From Corynebacterium suedekumii (lineage in GTDB: Bacteria > Actinomycetota > Actinomycetes > Mycobacteriales > Mycobacteriaceae), in NCBI RefSeq assembly GCF_030252185.1, contig NZ_CP126970.1, forward strand, positions 558,001-622,000: DNA of 64,000 bases, given 5' to 3'. Shown here one piece after another: positions 51,326 through 60,381 of this stretch. The position numbers and the translations under genes are program-made. The stretch's first letter is position 1. Each line of letters begins with the position of its first letter. The notes beneath the pieces are model-generated. The model was given only the letters and a program-made list of their open reading frames with translations. It searched no databases and had not been told where the DNA came from.

Positions 51326-54300
51326 ATGAGGCACCGGGCGCAGCAGCGCCGCCTCCCACCCACCCTCCTGCCCCATGCCCTGGGCATCGTGGTCCTGGCG
51401 GTGGTGATCTTCCTCCAGTCCCCTGGTCTGACGGCGGCGGACACCAAACATGACCTCGCGGTCGACCCGGCCGGATTCCTCGTCGGCGCCCTGCACGCGT
51501 GGACCGACATCTTCCCCCTCGGCCAGCTGCAGAACCAGGCCTACGGCTACCTCTTCCCGCACGGCGCCTTCTTCGTGCTCACGGATCTTCTCCCCGACTG
51601 GGTGGCCCAACGCCTGTGGTGGACGCTCGTCCTGGGCGTCGGTTACTCCGGATTCCTCCTGCTGCTCACCCGCCTGCAGGTGGGCACGACCGGGTTCCGG
51701 GTGCTGGCGGCGTTGCTGTTCGCCCTGTCGCCGCGGTCGCTGACCACGCTGACGGCCATCTCCTCGGAGACGTGGCCGGTCATGCTCGCCCCCTGGGTAC
51801 TCGTGCCGTTGTTCGGCCGGCTCGGCTGGCGGGCGGTCGCGGCGGCGGTGCTGCCGGTCGCGCTCATGGGGGCGGTCAATGCCACGGCCACCCTGGCGGC
51901 GTGTGTCCCCGCCGGCCTGGTCCTCCTGTGGCGGCTGCTGCGGCGGGACCGGTGGGCGGGCCGGGCCCTGGGCGCCTGGCTGGCCGGGTGCCTGGCGGTC
52001 AGCCTGTGGTGGATCGGCCCGCTGCTCATCCTCGGGCGCTTCTCGGCACCGTTCACGGACTACATCGAGTCGAGCTTCGTCACCACCCGCTGGCTCAACC
52101 TCATCGAGATCCTCCGGGGCACGACGAGCTGGGCACCGTTCGTCGACACCGAGCGGGTCGCCGGCAACGCACTCGTCTCCTCCCCGACGTTCGTGCTGTT
52201 CACCGTCGCCGTCGCGGCGCTCGGCCTGTGGGGGCTGACCCTGCCCACCACCCCGCACCGGCGGGTGTGGGTGGGCATGCTCCTGGTCGGCGTGGCCGTC
52301 CTCGGCGCGGCCCACGGCCCGTTCGCCGCCCAGTGGCTGGCCTTCCTCGACGGGGCCGGAGCCCCGCTGCGTAACCTGCACAAGTTCGACCCGCTGGTGC
52401 GCCTCCCGCTGCTCGTGGGGCTGGCCGGGCTGGGCGCCCAGCTGAACCTGCCGGTGACGCGGGCGCAGATGTGGTCGCCGGGACGCCGGGAAGCGGCCGG
52501 TGCCATGGTCGTCCTCGTCGTCGCCGCGGCGCTCGCTCCCGCCTGGTCGGGCCGGCTCCTGCCACGCGGGGCCTACGAGCACGTGCCGGCGTACTGGCAG
52601 GAGGCGACGAACTTCCTCAACGCCGAGGCCGCGGGCACCCGTACGCTCATCACCCCGCCCGCCTCCTTCGCCCGCCAGGACTGGGGGTGGACCCGCGACG
52701 AACCGGCCCAGCCGCTGCTCGACGTCCCGTGGGCCACCCGCGATGCCGTCCCGCTGGTGCACCCGGAGGCGATCCGGGGCCTCGACGGGGTGCTCGCCGT
52801 GCTCCATGACGACCCCGCCGCCGGCGCCGCCGCACTGACCCGGCTGGGCATCGGCGCCGTGCTCATCCGCCACGACCTCGCCGAGGGGGTCGCCGCGATG
52901 GACCCGCTCGACGCCGACGCGCTCGCCGAGGCCGGCGGCACGGTGCGGGAGTTCGGCGCGGACGGCCAGATCGAGGTGGTGATCCTCGACCCGTCCGCCG
53001 ACCTCGCCCTCTCCGCAGCCGACCCGGTCCGCGTCGCCGGCGGCGGGGAGTCCCTCGCGCTGCTCGACGCCCACTCCGGCCCAGCTCCCCGCGAACTCGT
53101 GGCCGCCGACGCCGACGTGGTCACCGACACCCCGCTGCTTACCGTCCGCAACTACGGCACCCTCGACGGCGCGGTCTCCGCCCCGCTGGCCACCCTCGCC
53201 GAGGGGTCCGACGTCCGCAACGCCGTCCCCGACTACCCCTCCGCCGGGCCCCTGACCCGTGTCGTCGAACACGGCGGGCAGGTCACCGCCGCCAGCTCCG
53301 CGGCGGACGCCACCAGCTTCGGTGGGGCGGACCCGGCGCGCTCGCTCACCGCGGCCGTCGACGGTCATCCGGACACCGCGTGGTGGCCCACCCCGGCCCC
53401 GCCGAGGGTCAGTGGCTGCAGGTCCGCCCCGATCAGCCGTTGGTTGATCCGGTGGTCACGGTCACCGCCACCGATGACACGACCGTGCGCATCAACTCCG
53501 TCGAGGTCTCCCTCGAGGCCGAGGAACCGACCGAGATCGCCCTGCGCGGGCGCACCGACGCCCTGCGCCTCACCCTGGCGGAGCCCACCCCGGTGGGCAT
53601 CGCGGAGGTGTCCATCGACGGCGCGCCGGTCGAACGGGTGGTCACCGTGCCCGACACCTCCCCGGACGTCCGCCAGTTCGCCTTCCAGCGCCTGGTGGTG
53701 GACACCGGCGTGCTCATCCGCGAGTTCACCGCCCCGCGCCCGATGACCGTGCGTATCGACGCCCCCACCGACCACGAGGTCCGCATCAACGACGCCGTCC
53801 ACGTCTCCGGCGACCTCATCGACCTGCCCGCGGGCACCCACCGCCTGGGCACCGACGCGGAGTGGGTGACGCTGACCGAGGAGGGCTCTGAGCCTTCCCC
53901 ACCGGCCACCTCCACCGGACGGGACATCACCGCGGCCGGGGAGGACCGCCTGCTGCTCACGGGCAGGGCCGCCAACCCTGGACTACGCGCCACCGTCGAC
54001 GGACAGGCACTGGAGCCGGTGACCGTCGACGCCGCCAGCCAGGCCTTCCGACTGCCCGCCGGGGTGTCCGGCACGGTGGAGTTCTCCTTCGCCGGCGACC
54101 CCGCCTACCGGGGCTTCCTGTTCGGCGGCGGGATCCTCGCCCTGCTCACCGCGGTGGGGTGTGTCCTCGTCCTGGCCCGGACGCGACGCGGGCCGGCACC
54201 CGACCTGCCCGAGACGGGGTCCGGGATCGGCCTGCAGGTCCTCGGGGCGGCCAGCCTGGTCGTGGTCGCCGGGTGGCCGGGCCTGCTCGCCGGGGTGGTG

Positions 54301-54555
54301 GCGCTGGTCATCCGCCGGATCACCGTCTTCCCGGCCGGGCTGCTCGCCGCCCTGCTCGTCGGCATCGCCGGTGCGTGGCTGGCGCGTGGACCGTGGCCGA
54401 GCGGGACCTACGCCGGGGATTCGGACGTGCTGGCGTGGCTGTGCGCCGCGGGTCTAGCGTGCGTGCTGCCGGGCGCGTGGACAGGGACTGAGCCGCGGAT
54501 CCGCGCCCGCAGTCGCCGGGTCCAGCGGGAGGACGGTTCCTCCACCAGCACATAG
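51326..54555 (+). pseudogene. aftD: AftD-like arabinofuranosyltransferase (DUF3367), one frameshift
   Basis: A polytopic GT-C glycosyltransferase of arabinogalactan and lipoarabinomannan synthesis. About twelve membrane segments fill residues 15-450; the N-terminal loop HDLAVDPAGFLVGALHAWTD holds an acidic pair typical of GT-C enzymes. A soluble DUF3367 domain and discoidin-like carbohydrate-binding domains follow, then C-terminal membrane helices (residues about 930-1050). Near 53393-53397 one G is missing from CCCCGGCCCC; restoring it joins AAVDGHPDTAWWPTP to GPAEGQWLQVRPDQPL. Uncorrected, the protein stops at 53746. The restored length is about 1076 residues. The last 148 bp overlap the acyltransferase gene antisense. 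Confidence 0.88.
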
Positions 54556-55616
54556 CTGGCGGCCGACACCGGGATCGTCAGCGCGAGGGTCACGGCGAGG
54601 ACGGGGAAGAAACCGCCCTGGAAGGGGCCGACGCCCAGCAGGGGGAACGCCAGGGAGAGCAGGGCCACGTGCCAGAGGAAGATGCCGTAGGACCAGCGGC
54701 CGAGGGCCTGCATCGGGGCGGAGGTGAGCCAGCCGGTGCCGGGTGCGAGGGCGTGCGGCACCACGACGGCGGCGGCGAAGACTGTGCCGGCGAGCACCCG
54801 GCGGAGGAACTCGGCCGGTTCCGGGTGGGTGAGGCCGACGGGGCCGAACCATTCCTGCCCGGCCACCCACGCGGTGACCATCGCCACCGCCCACCACAGC
54901 CACCGCGCCCGCAGGAGGCGGTCCACCCGGGCGGGGACACGACCCTCCACCTCGGCGGCGAGCATCCCGACGGCGAACCACGCGCCGTAGGCCGGGGGCC
55001 AGATCTGCCGGTTGGGCACCCCCTCGGCGGGGCTGGCCTCGACGAAGGGGAGGAACGCCCAGGTGAGGCTGAGCACCGCCACCCCGAGGATCGCGAGGAT
55101 CCGGCCGCGGCGGGGCAGACGGCCGATGCTCAGGGCGAGCAACGGCAGGGCCAGGTAGAAGCCGACCTCGACGCTGAGCGACCACAGGTGTGTCAGCCCC
55201 GGGGCCAGGGCGTCGGGGACGTAGACCTGGGTGAGGGTGAGGTTGGCCAGGATCTGCGTCCCGCTCATCGACGACGCCTCCGGCAGCAGGAGGATGACCG
55301 CCACCACACACACCAGGTAGGCGGGCAGGATGCGCCCGGCGCGGCTGAACAGGTAACGCCCGACCCGGCCCGCGGTGTGGTCGCCGCGGTGCCGGCGCCA
55401 CAGGAGGAAGGCGGAGAGGGCGAAGAAGACGGGGACGAAGAAGTCGAAGCGCGCGAGCAGGGAGCCGGCCGGGCTGGTGGGGTCGAGGCCGGTCTGGAAG
55501 GCGACGTGGGTGAGCACGATGCCCAGGGCGGCGACGGCGCGCAGGCCTTCCAGCGAGGAGATGCGCCCGGCTTTGTAAGATGGGGCCGACACAGCAGGTG
55601 TCGTCGGTGTGCTCAC
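54408..55616 (-). CDS. Acyltransferase family 3 membrane protein, TmaT-like
   Basis: A 402-residue integral membrane acyltransferase. The N-terminal ISSLEGLRAVAALGIVLTHV carries the family's R and H, FFVPVFFALSAFLLWRRHRG follows, and about ten membrane segments continue to YVLVEEPSSRW. In C. glutamicum the equivalent gene NCgl2759 (TmaT) acetylates trehalose mycolates for MmpL-dependent export; that function is inferred from synteny and was not shown here. The GTG at 55616 has GGAAAGGTGA upstream. It is divergent from the DUF3068 gene. Confidence 0.86.
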   Translation of the reverse strand: MSTPTTPAVSAPSYKAGRISSLEGLRAVAALGIVLTHVAFQTGLDPTSPAGSLLARFDFFVPVFFALSAFLLWRRHRGDHTAGRVGRYLFSRAGRILPAYLVCVVAVILLLPEASSMSGTQILANLTLTQVYVPDALAPGLTHLWSLSVEVGFYLALPLLALSIGRLPRRGRILAILGVAVLSLTWAFLPFVEASPAEGVPNRQIWPPAYGAWFAVGMLAAEVEGRVPARVDRLLRARWLWWAVAMVTAWVAGQEWFGPVGLTHPEPAEFLRRVLAGTVFAAAVVVPHALAPGTGWLTSAPMQALGRWSYGIFLWHVALLSLAFPLLGVGPFQGGFFPVLAVTLALTIPVSAASYVLVEEPSSRWTRRLRARIRGSVPVHAPGSTHARPAAHSHASTSESPA

Positions 55617-55686
55617 GCCGTCACCTTTCCCGCTGTCCCGATGGCCTTTCCGGAGTTATCCGGCGATCTTAGTGGAAGGACCGGCC

Positions 55687-56907
55687 GTGCCCCAGACCCG
55701 GAAGACCCGGACTACCCGGACGACCCGGAGTGTCCGCCCGCGGTCCCGGCGATCCGTCGTCGTCGCCTTCCTCGTCGCGGCGCTGCTGTTCATGGCCGGC
55801 TCGTTCATCGCCCCGCTGACCATCCAGCTGCTCAAACCGCTGCCCACGGACTACGACGCCACCTTCCGCACCGCCGAGACCTCCGCCCTCGTCGCCGGCG
55901 ACACCGTGACACCGGCGAACGCGGACCGCCCCGAGTGCGCCACCCCGGATCTCGCCCCGCACTCCTGCTTCGTCGACGAGGTGGCGGCGGTGTCCACGCA
56001 GCACACGACGACCCACCCGACGGACACCCGCACCGAGATCACCGCCGAGACCACCCGCGAGCTGCTGCTCGACGGTGAGCCCACGGCCCGCCTCGACGAC
56101 GAGGTCCGTCTGGCCCGCTCCTCCGGTTACCCGGTGTCCGACCCCGTCAGCCGCCTGGTCATCGACGCCCCGGGACTGCCCGGCGAGCTGGCCCCGGAGC
56201 CGTTCATCCGCACCGGCCTGCAGTACTTCTTCCCCTTCACCCTGGAGCGCCGCTCCTACGACTACTTCGACACCACCGCGCAGCTGACCGTTCCCCTCGA
56301 CTACGTCGGCGAGGGCGAACACAACGGGCACGAGGCCTACGAGCTCCACCACACCGTCACCGCCGTTCCCCTGGCCGAGGCCGTCGCCCGCGCCTACCTC
56401 CACCCCACCGAGCTCACCGCGGAGCCCCCGCCGTCCGGGGGCGCGTTGTTCGGCCTGCTCAGTGATGAGCAGCGGGCGATGACCCGCGCGGGCCACACCT
56501 CCGGGCCGGCCAGCCGTTTCTTCTCCGATGAGGAGCTGGCGCGTTTCGGCTTCACCGGCGGTGAGATCGTCGCGGTCAGCCCCTTCTACTCCGTCGAACG
56601 CACCCTGTGGGTGGAGCCGCGCACCGGCACGATCCTCGATGTCGCAGAGAACGTCCACGTCCAGCTGGCCACCGACCAGCGACAGGCCGAGGAGCTGGCG
56701 TTCGACACCTCCCCCGACCGGGTCCTCTTCGCCGCTGAGAGCCGCTGGGACGGGGACACGACCGCCCAGCAGCGTGCCGCCGCGGACGAGGTCGTGCCGT
56801 GGCTGCGGGTCCTGCAGATCTTCGCGGTGCTGATGAAGGCGGCGTCCTTCCTCGTCGCCGCGTGGGCCGTGGTCACCATCGTGCGTCACCGCCGGGAGCG
56901 TCCCTGA
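55687..56907 (+). CDS. DUF3068 envelope protein (LmcA/Rv0227c-like)
   Basis: A 406-residue protein with a basic N-terminus, one transmembrane helix (about residues 20-42), a large extracytoplasmic beta-rich DUF3068 domain (cysteine pair in PECATPDLAPHSCFV) and a second helix near the C-terminus (LMKAASFLVAAWAVVTIV). In C. glutamicum NCgl2760 and M. tuberculosis Rv0227c the family is required for lipomannan/lipoarabinomannan maturation. The GTG at 55687 has GGAAGGA upstream. The next gene starts 11 bp after its stop. Confidence 0.88.
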   Translation: MPQTRKTRTTRTTRSVRPRSRRSVVVAFLVAALLFMAGSFIAPLTIQLLKPLPTDYDATFRTAETSALVAGDTVTPANADRPECATPDLAPHSCFVDEVAAVSTQHTTTHPTDTRTEITAETTRELLLDGEPTARLDDEVRLARSSGYPVSDPVSRLVIDAPGLPGELAPEPFIRTGLQYFFPFTLERRSYDYFDTTAQLTVPLDYVGEGEHNGHEAYELHHTVTAVPLAEAVARAYLHPTELTAEPPPSGGALFGLLSDEQRAMTRAGHTSGPASRFFSDEELARFGFTGGEIVAVSPFYSVERTLWVEPRTGTILDVAENVHVQLATDQRQAEELAFDTSPDRVLFAAESRWDGDTTAQQRAAADEVVPWLRVLQIFAVLMKAASFLVAAWAVVTIVRHRRERP

Positions 56908-56918
56908 GCCCCGCCCGC

Positions 56919-58379
56919 TTGTCGACGCCCGCGGTCCCCCTCGCCGGCGTCCTCCTCACCCTGCTCCTGTGGCCCCTGGCCCTGCCGGGTGATCTCGCGC
57001 TGCGGGACATGCTCGTCCTCGACTCCCCCGCCCTGAGTCCGTCGGCCCTCGGCCTCGGCGACCTGGCCGCCCGCAACGTCCCCCAGGACGGCCTGCTGGC
57101 GGTGGCCGGCCTGCTGCTGCCCGCCTCCTGGGTCGCCCGCCTGCTCATCCTCGCGGGTGGCGTCGCCGGGGTGGTCGGCGCGGTGTGGCTGGCGCGACTG
57201 GTCGGCGGCGGCCGTCTCGGGGCGTGTGCCGCGGTGACGGTGGTGCTGTGGAACCCCTTCGTCGTTGAACGACTCCTGCAGGGCCACTGGTCGCTGGTCA
57301 TCGCCGGGTGGCTGCTGCCGCTCATCGCCGCAGCCGCCCTCGCGGGCCGGTGGCCGGTGGCGTGGCTGGCCATGTGGGCCGCCTCGCTGACCCCCACCGG
57401 CGGGCTTCTCGCCCTGGTCACGGGCGTGGCGGTGGCGCGGGGGCGGCGGGGCTGGACGGTCCTGGTCGGGCTGGCGTGCTCTCTGCCGTGGATCATCCCC
57501 GGTCTGCTCGGCGGCTCCACCGCCGCCGGCGACTCGGTCGCCGCATTCGCCCCGCGTGCCGAGGCCCACGTGGGCACCCTCGGCGCCCTTCTCGGCCTCG
57601 GTGGGGTCTGGAACGCCGACGCCGTGCCCGCCTCCCGGGAGTCCGGCTTCGCCCTCGCCGGGGTGGCGCTCTTCGCGCTTCTCCTGCTCGGTATCCGTCG
57701 GGTGCCCGTCCCGCTGCTGGTGCTCGCCGGGCTGGGCCTCGGCGGGGCGGTGGCCGCGTGGCTGCTGCCTGGCCCGTTGGCGTGGGCGGTGGCGGAGATC
57801 CCGGGGGCCGGGCTGCTGCGCGACGCCAGCAAACTCACCGTCCTCGCACTGCCCGCCTATGCGGCACTGGCGGCGTCGTCACGTCCCTGGGCGGCCGGCC
57901 TGGCGATCGCCCTCGCGCTCCTCCAGGTCCCCGATGCGCCGCGGGCGCTGGCCCAGCTGACCCCGGTGCACCTCGACGTCGACGAGGAGCTGGTCGCGCG
58001 TGCCGACGGCCGCGACACCCTCCTCGTCGACCATCCCCCGCTCATCCACCGCCCGGACGGCCGGCCCGTGATCCACCCCCTGAACAAGGCCCTGGCAGCC
58101 GTCGAGTCGGGGGCGCTGGTGGTCGACGGAGAGGTGGTCGATCAGCCGTCACCCCGGTGGGTTGCCGCCCACCAGGCGTGGCGGGCCGGCGACCTGGACA
58201 CCCTCGCCGATCTCGGCGTCGGGGTCATCGTCGACGGCGACCGGATCGTGGAGACCACCGCCCCCGCCCGCCCGATCTGGCCCGGCCTGCTCCTGCTGGC
58301 CGGGTGGCTGCTCATTCCGCCAGTTCTCGCAGCAGCTGCTCGAAACGCGCGCCCGTCGTCGCCCACGAGATGTCGGTGA
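56919..58379 (+). CDS. Polytopic membrane protein, Rv0226c-like (possible GT-C enzyme)
   Basis: A 486-residue protein with eleven or more hydrophobic segments, starting with a leader PAVPLAGVLLTLLLWPLAL and containing the loop VVLWNPFVVERLLQGHWSLV (about residues 108-127), which has the acidic and aromatic residues seen in GT-C glycosyltransferases. Its position between DUF3068 and a GT4 gene matches Rv0226c, a conserved envelope protein. The start is uncertain; a TTG at 56919 places the helix normally, 11 bp after the upstream stop. The last 68 bp overlap the GT4 gene antisense. Confidence 0.78.
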   Translation: MSTPAVPLAGVLLTLLLWPLALPGDLALRDMLVLDSPALSPSALGLGDLAARNVPQDGLLAVAGLLLPASWVARLLILAGGVAGVVGAVWLARLVGGGRLGACAAVTVVLWNPFVVERLLQGHWSLVIAGWLLPLIAAAALAGRWPVAWLAMWAASLTPTGGLLALVTGVAVARGRRGWTVLVGLACSLPWIIPGLLGGSTAAGDSVAAFAPRAEAHVGTLGALLGLGGVWNADAVPASRESGFALAGVALFALLLLGIRRVPVPLLVLAGLGLGGAVAAWLLPGPLAWAVAEIPGAGLLRDASKLTVLALPAYAALAASSRPWAAGLAIALALLQVPDAPRALAQLTPVHLDVDEELVARADGRDTLLVDHPPLIHRPDGRPVIHPLNKALAAVESGALVVDGEVVDQPSPRWVAAHQAWRAGDLDTLADLGVGVIVDGDRIVETTAPARPIWPGLLLLAGWLLIPPVLAAAARNARPSSPTRCR

Positions 58380-59421
58380 CCCACTCCCGCGCGGCGGTGC
58401 CGAGGCGGGTGCGCAGGGCGGCGTCGTCAAGCAGGCGGGCGGTGAACCGGGTGAGCTCGGCCGGGTCCGCGGCGAGCAGACCCGTCTCCCCGTCGTGGAC
58501 GGAATCGCGCAGGCCACCGGCCGTGCGGTAACCGACCGTGGGCACCCCGTGCTGCGCCGCCTCCACCACCGCCAGGCCCCACCCCTCCTTACGCGAGGGC
58601 ATGAGATGCACCGCCGCGCGGGCGAGCAGGGCGTGCTTGTAGTCCTCCGTCACCTGCCCGTGGAAGGTCACCCGGTCCGCGATGCCACGCCGGCGCGCGT
58701 ACTCCCGCAGCTCATCCTCCCACCAGCCGGAACCGATGACGTCCAGGCACAGATCGCGACCCGGGGACAGCTCCGCGAGCGTGTCCATCGCGTGCTCCAG
58801 CTGCTTGTGCGGCACCAGCCGCGACAGAGTCACCAGATGCGTCGTCGGACTCGGCGCCAGCGTGGGCACGGACGCCGGCACCGGATCGATGCCGTTGCCG
58901 ATGATCGTGATGTCGGCGGCGGTGACCCCGATGTCCACCAGATCATCCTTCGACGCCTGCGACACCGTCACATACGGCGCACCCCGGTACACCCTTGGTG
59001 CGACATGCCGCTCCAGGAACCAGCCCAGCCGCGCGATCAGCGGGCCCGCCACCGGCCACTGCTCCCGGTGGCAGTGATGGGTGAGCAGCACCGTCGGCGC
59101 ACCCGTGACCAGGCGGGCGAAGAAGGGGATGCCGTTCTGCGTGTCCACCACCGCATCCAGGCCACCCAACGTGCCGATGCCCACCCGCCCCAGCAGGATC
59201 CCGCCCAACGCCTTCGGGTACACCGAGAACTTGCCCCCGCTGCGCGAGAACCGCACCCCGTTGCGTTCCGACCGGCGCGGCGCATCTGTGTGCCCCGCCG
59301 TCCGGTAGACCACCTCATGCCCCCGCGCCGCCAGGTACTCCCCGACCCGCTCGAGATAACGCTCGGAACCGCCACCCTGCGGATGGGTCGAGTCACGCCA
59401 GCACAACAGAAGGATCTTCAT
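58312..59421 (-). CDS. Glycosyltransferase family 4 protein
   Basis: A 369-residue GT-B retaining glycosyltransferase. MKILLLCWRDSTHPQGGGSE begins the acceptor domain with the glycine-rich loop; the donor domain holds THLVTLSRLVPHKQLEHAMD and the E-x7-E motif in PSRKEGWGLAVVEAAQHG (about residues 270-287). It likely adds a sugar, often mannose, in envelope glycan synthesis (Rv0225 equivalent). The ATG at 59421 is ten bases after a TAGGCT -10-like hexamer. It is divergent from the methyltransferase. Confidence 0.88.
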   Translation of the reverse strand: MKILLLCWRDSTHPQGGGSERYLERVGEYLAARGHEVVYRTAGHTDAPRRSERNGVRFSRSGGKFSVYPKALGGILLGRVGIGTLGGLDAVVDTQNGIPFFARLVTGAPTVLLTHHCHREQWPVAGPLIARLGWFLERHVAPRVYRGAPYVTVSQASKDDLVDIGVTAADITIIGNGIDPVPASVPTLAPSPTTHLVTLSRLVPHKQLEHAMDTLAELSPGRDLCLDVIGSGWWEDELREYARRRGIADRVTFHGQVTEDYKHALLARAAVHLMPSRKEGWGLAVVEAAQHGVPTVGYRTAGGLRDSVHDGETGLLAADPAELTRFTARLLDDAALRTRLGTAAREWVTDISWATTGARFEQLLRELAE

Positions 59422-59460
59422 GACGACGGTCAGCCTACCCGGACATGGCACCATGGAGGA

Positions 59461-60219
59461 ATGCTGTCAGCCACCCGTCAGCGCGCCACCCTGCGCCGCT
59501 CGTGGACCCTGCTGCGGGCCCTGCGCCACGAACAGACCACACCGGAGAAGTTCTACCGCCCCCTCGCCCGGGACACCGCCTCCCTGCTCGAGGCCCTGCA
59601 CCGCGACCTGCTCGGCACCTCACTGCGCGGCCGCCGGGTCCTCGACGTCGGCGGCGGCCCCGGCTACTTCGCCGACGCCTTCGCCGCCCGCGGCGCCACC
59701 TATGTCCCCGTCGAACCCGACGTCGGCGAGATGGCCGCCGCCGGCATCACCGTGCCCGGCGCCGTCCGCGGCTCCGGCCTCGACCTGCCCTTCCGTGACG
59801 ACGCCTTCGACCTCGTCTACTCCTCCAACGTCGCCGAACACGTCCCCGACCCCTGGGCCATGGGCGACGAGATGCTCCGCGTCACCGGCCCCGGCGGACT
59901 GTGCGTGCTCAGCTACACCGTGTGGCTCGGCCCCTTCGGCGGCCACGAGACCGGCGTGTGGGAACACTACGTCGGCGGCGACTTCGCCCGGGACCGCTAC
60001 ACGGCCCGCCACGGGCGGGAACCGAAGAACGTGTTCGGCCGGTCCCTGTTCGCCGTGTCCTGCGCCGACGGTCTGCGCTGGGCGCGGTCCGTGGCCGGTG
60101 CGGAGCTGGTGGCCACCTTCCCCCGCTACCACCCGTCGTGGGCGTGGTGGCTGGTCCGGGTGCCACTGCTCCGCGAGTTCGGTGTGTCCAACCTCGTGGT
60201 GGTGCTGCGGAAGAACTGA
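59461..60219 (+). CDS. SAM-dependent methyltransferase, MtrP/Rv0224c-like
   Basis: A 252-residue class I methyltransferase. Motif I RVLDVGGGPGYFADAFAARG is at about residues 59-78; motif II and IV-type regions GLDLPFRDDAFDLVYSSNVA (about 107-126) and EMLRVTGPGGLCVLS follow. In C. glutamicum the gene next to pck (NCgl2764, MtrP) is needed for lipoglycan maintenance; the identical neighbourhood suggests the same role. The ATG has GGAGGA at 59453-59459. Confidence 0.88.
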   Translation: MLSATRQRATLRRSWTLLRALRHEQTTPEKFYRPLARDTASLLEALHRDLLGTSLRGRRVLDVGGGPGYFADAFAARGATYVPVEPDVGEMAAAGITVPGAVRGSGLDLPFRDDAFDLVYSSNVAEHVPDPWAMGDEMLRVTGPGGLCVLSYTVWLGPFGGHETGVWEHYVGGDFARDRYTARHGREPKNVFGRSLFAVSCADGLRWARSVAGAELVATFPRYHPSWAWWLVRVPLLREFGVSNLVVVLRKN

Positions 60220-60323
60220 CCACCCCCATTCCCGCCGGGTTTGTGCATTGTCGCCGGGATCAATCCCGGCGGAAGTACTCACACCCGGCGACCCGCCCGC
60301 AACCACCGGAGCCGGACAGAGAA

Positions 60324-60359
60324 CCGCCCTCCCGGGACCGAGGTCAGCCGGGAGGGCGG
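60324..60359. terminator. Terminator between the methyltransferase and pck genes
   Basis: CCGCCCTCCCGG pairs perfectly with CCGGGAGGGCGG (12 bp, 12-base loop). It lies 23 bp after the pck stop on the minus strand and about 105 bp after the methyltransferase stop. Confidence 0.82.
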
Positions 60360-60381
60360 AGGTCTTCACAGGCGTGTGAGG

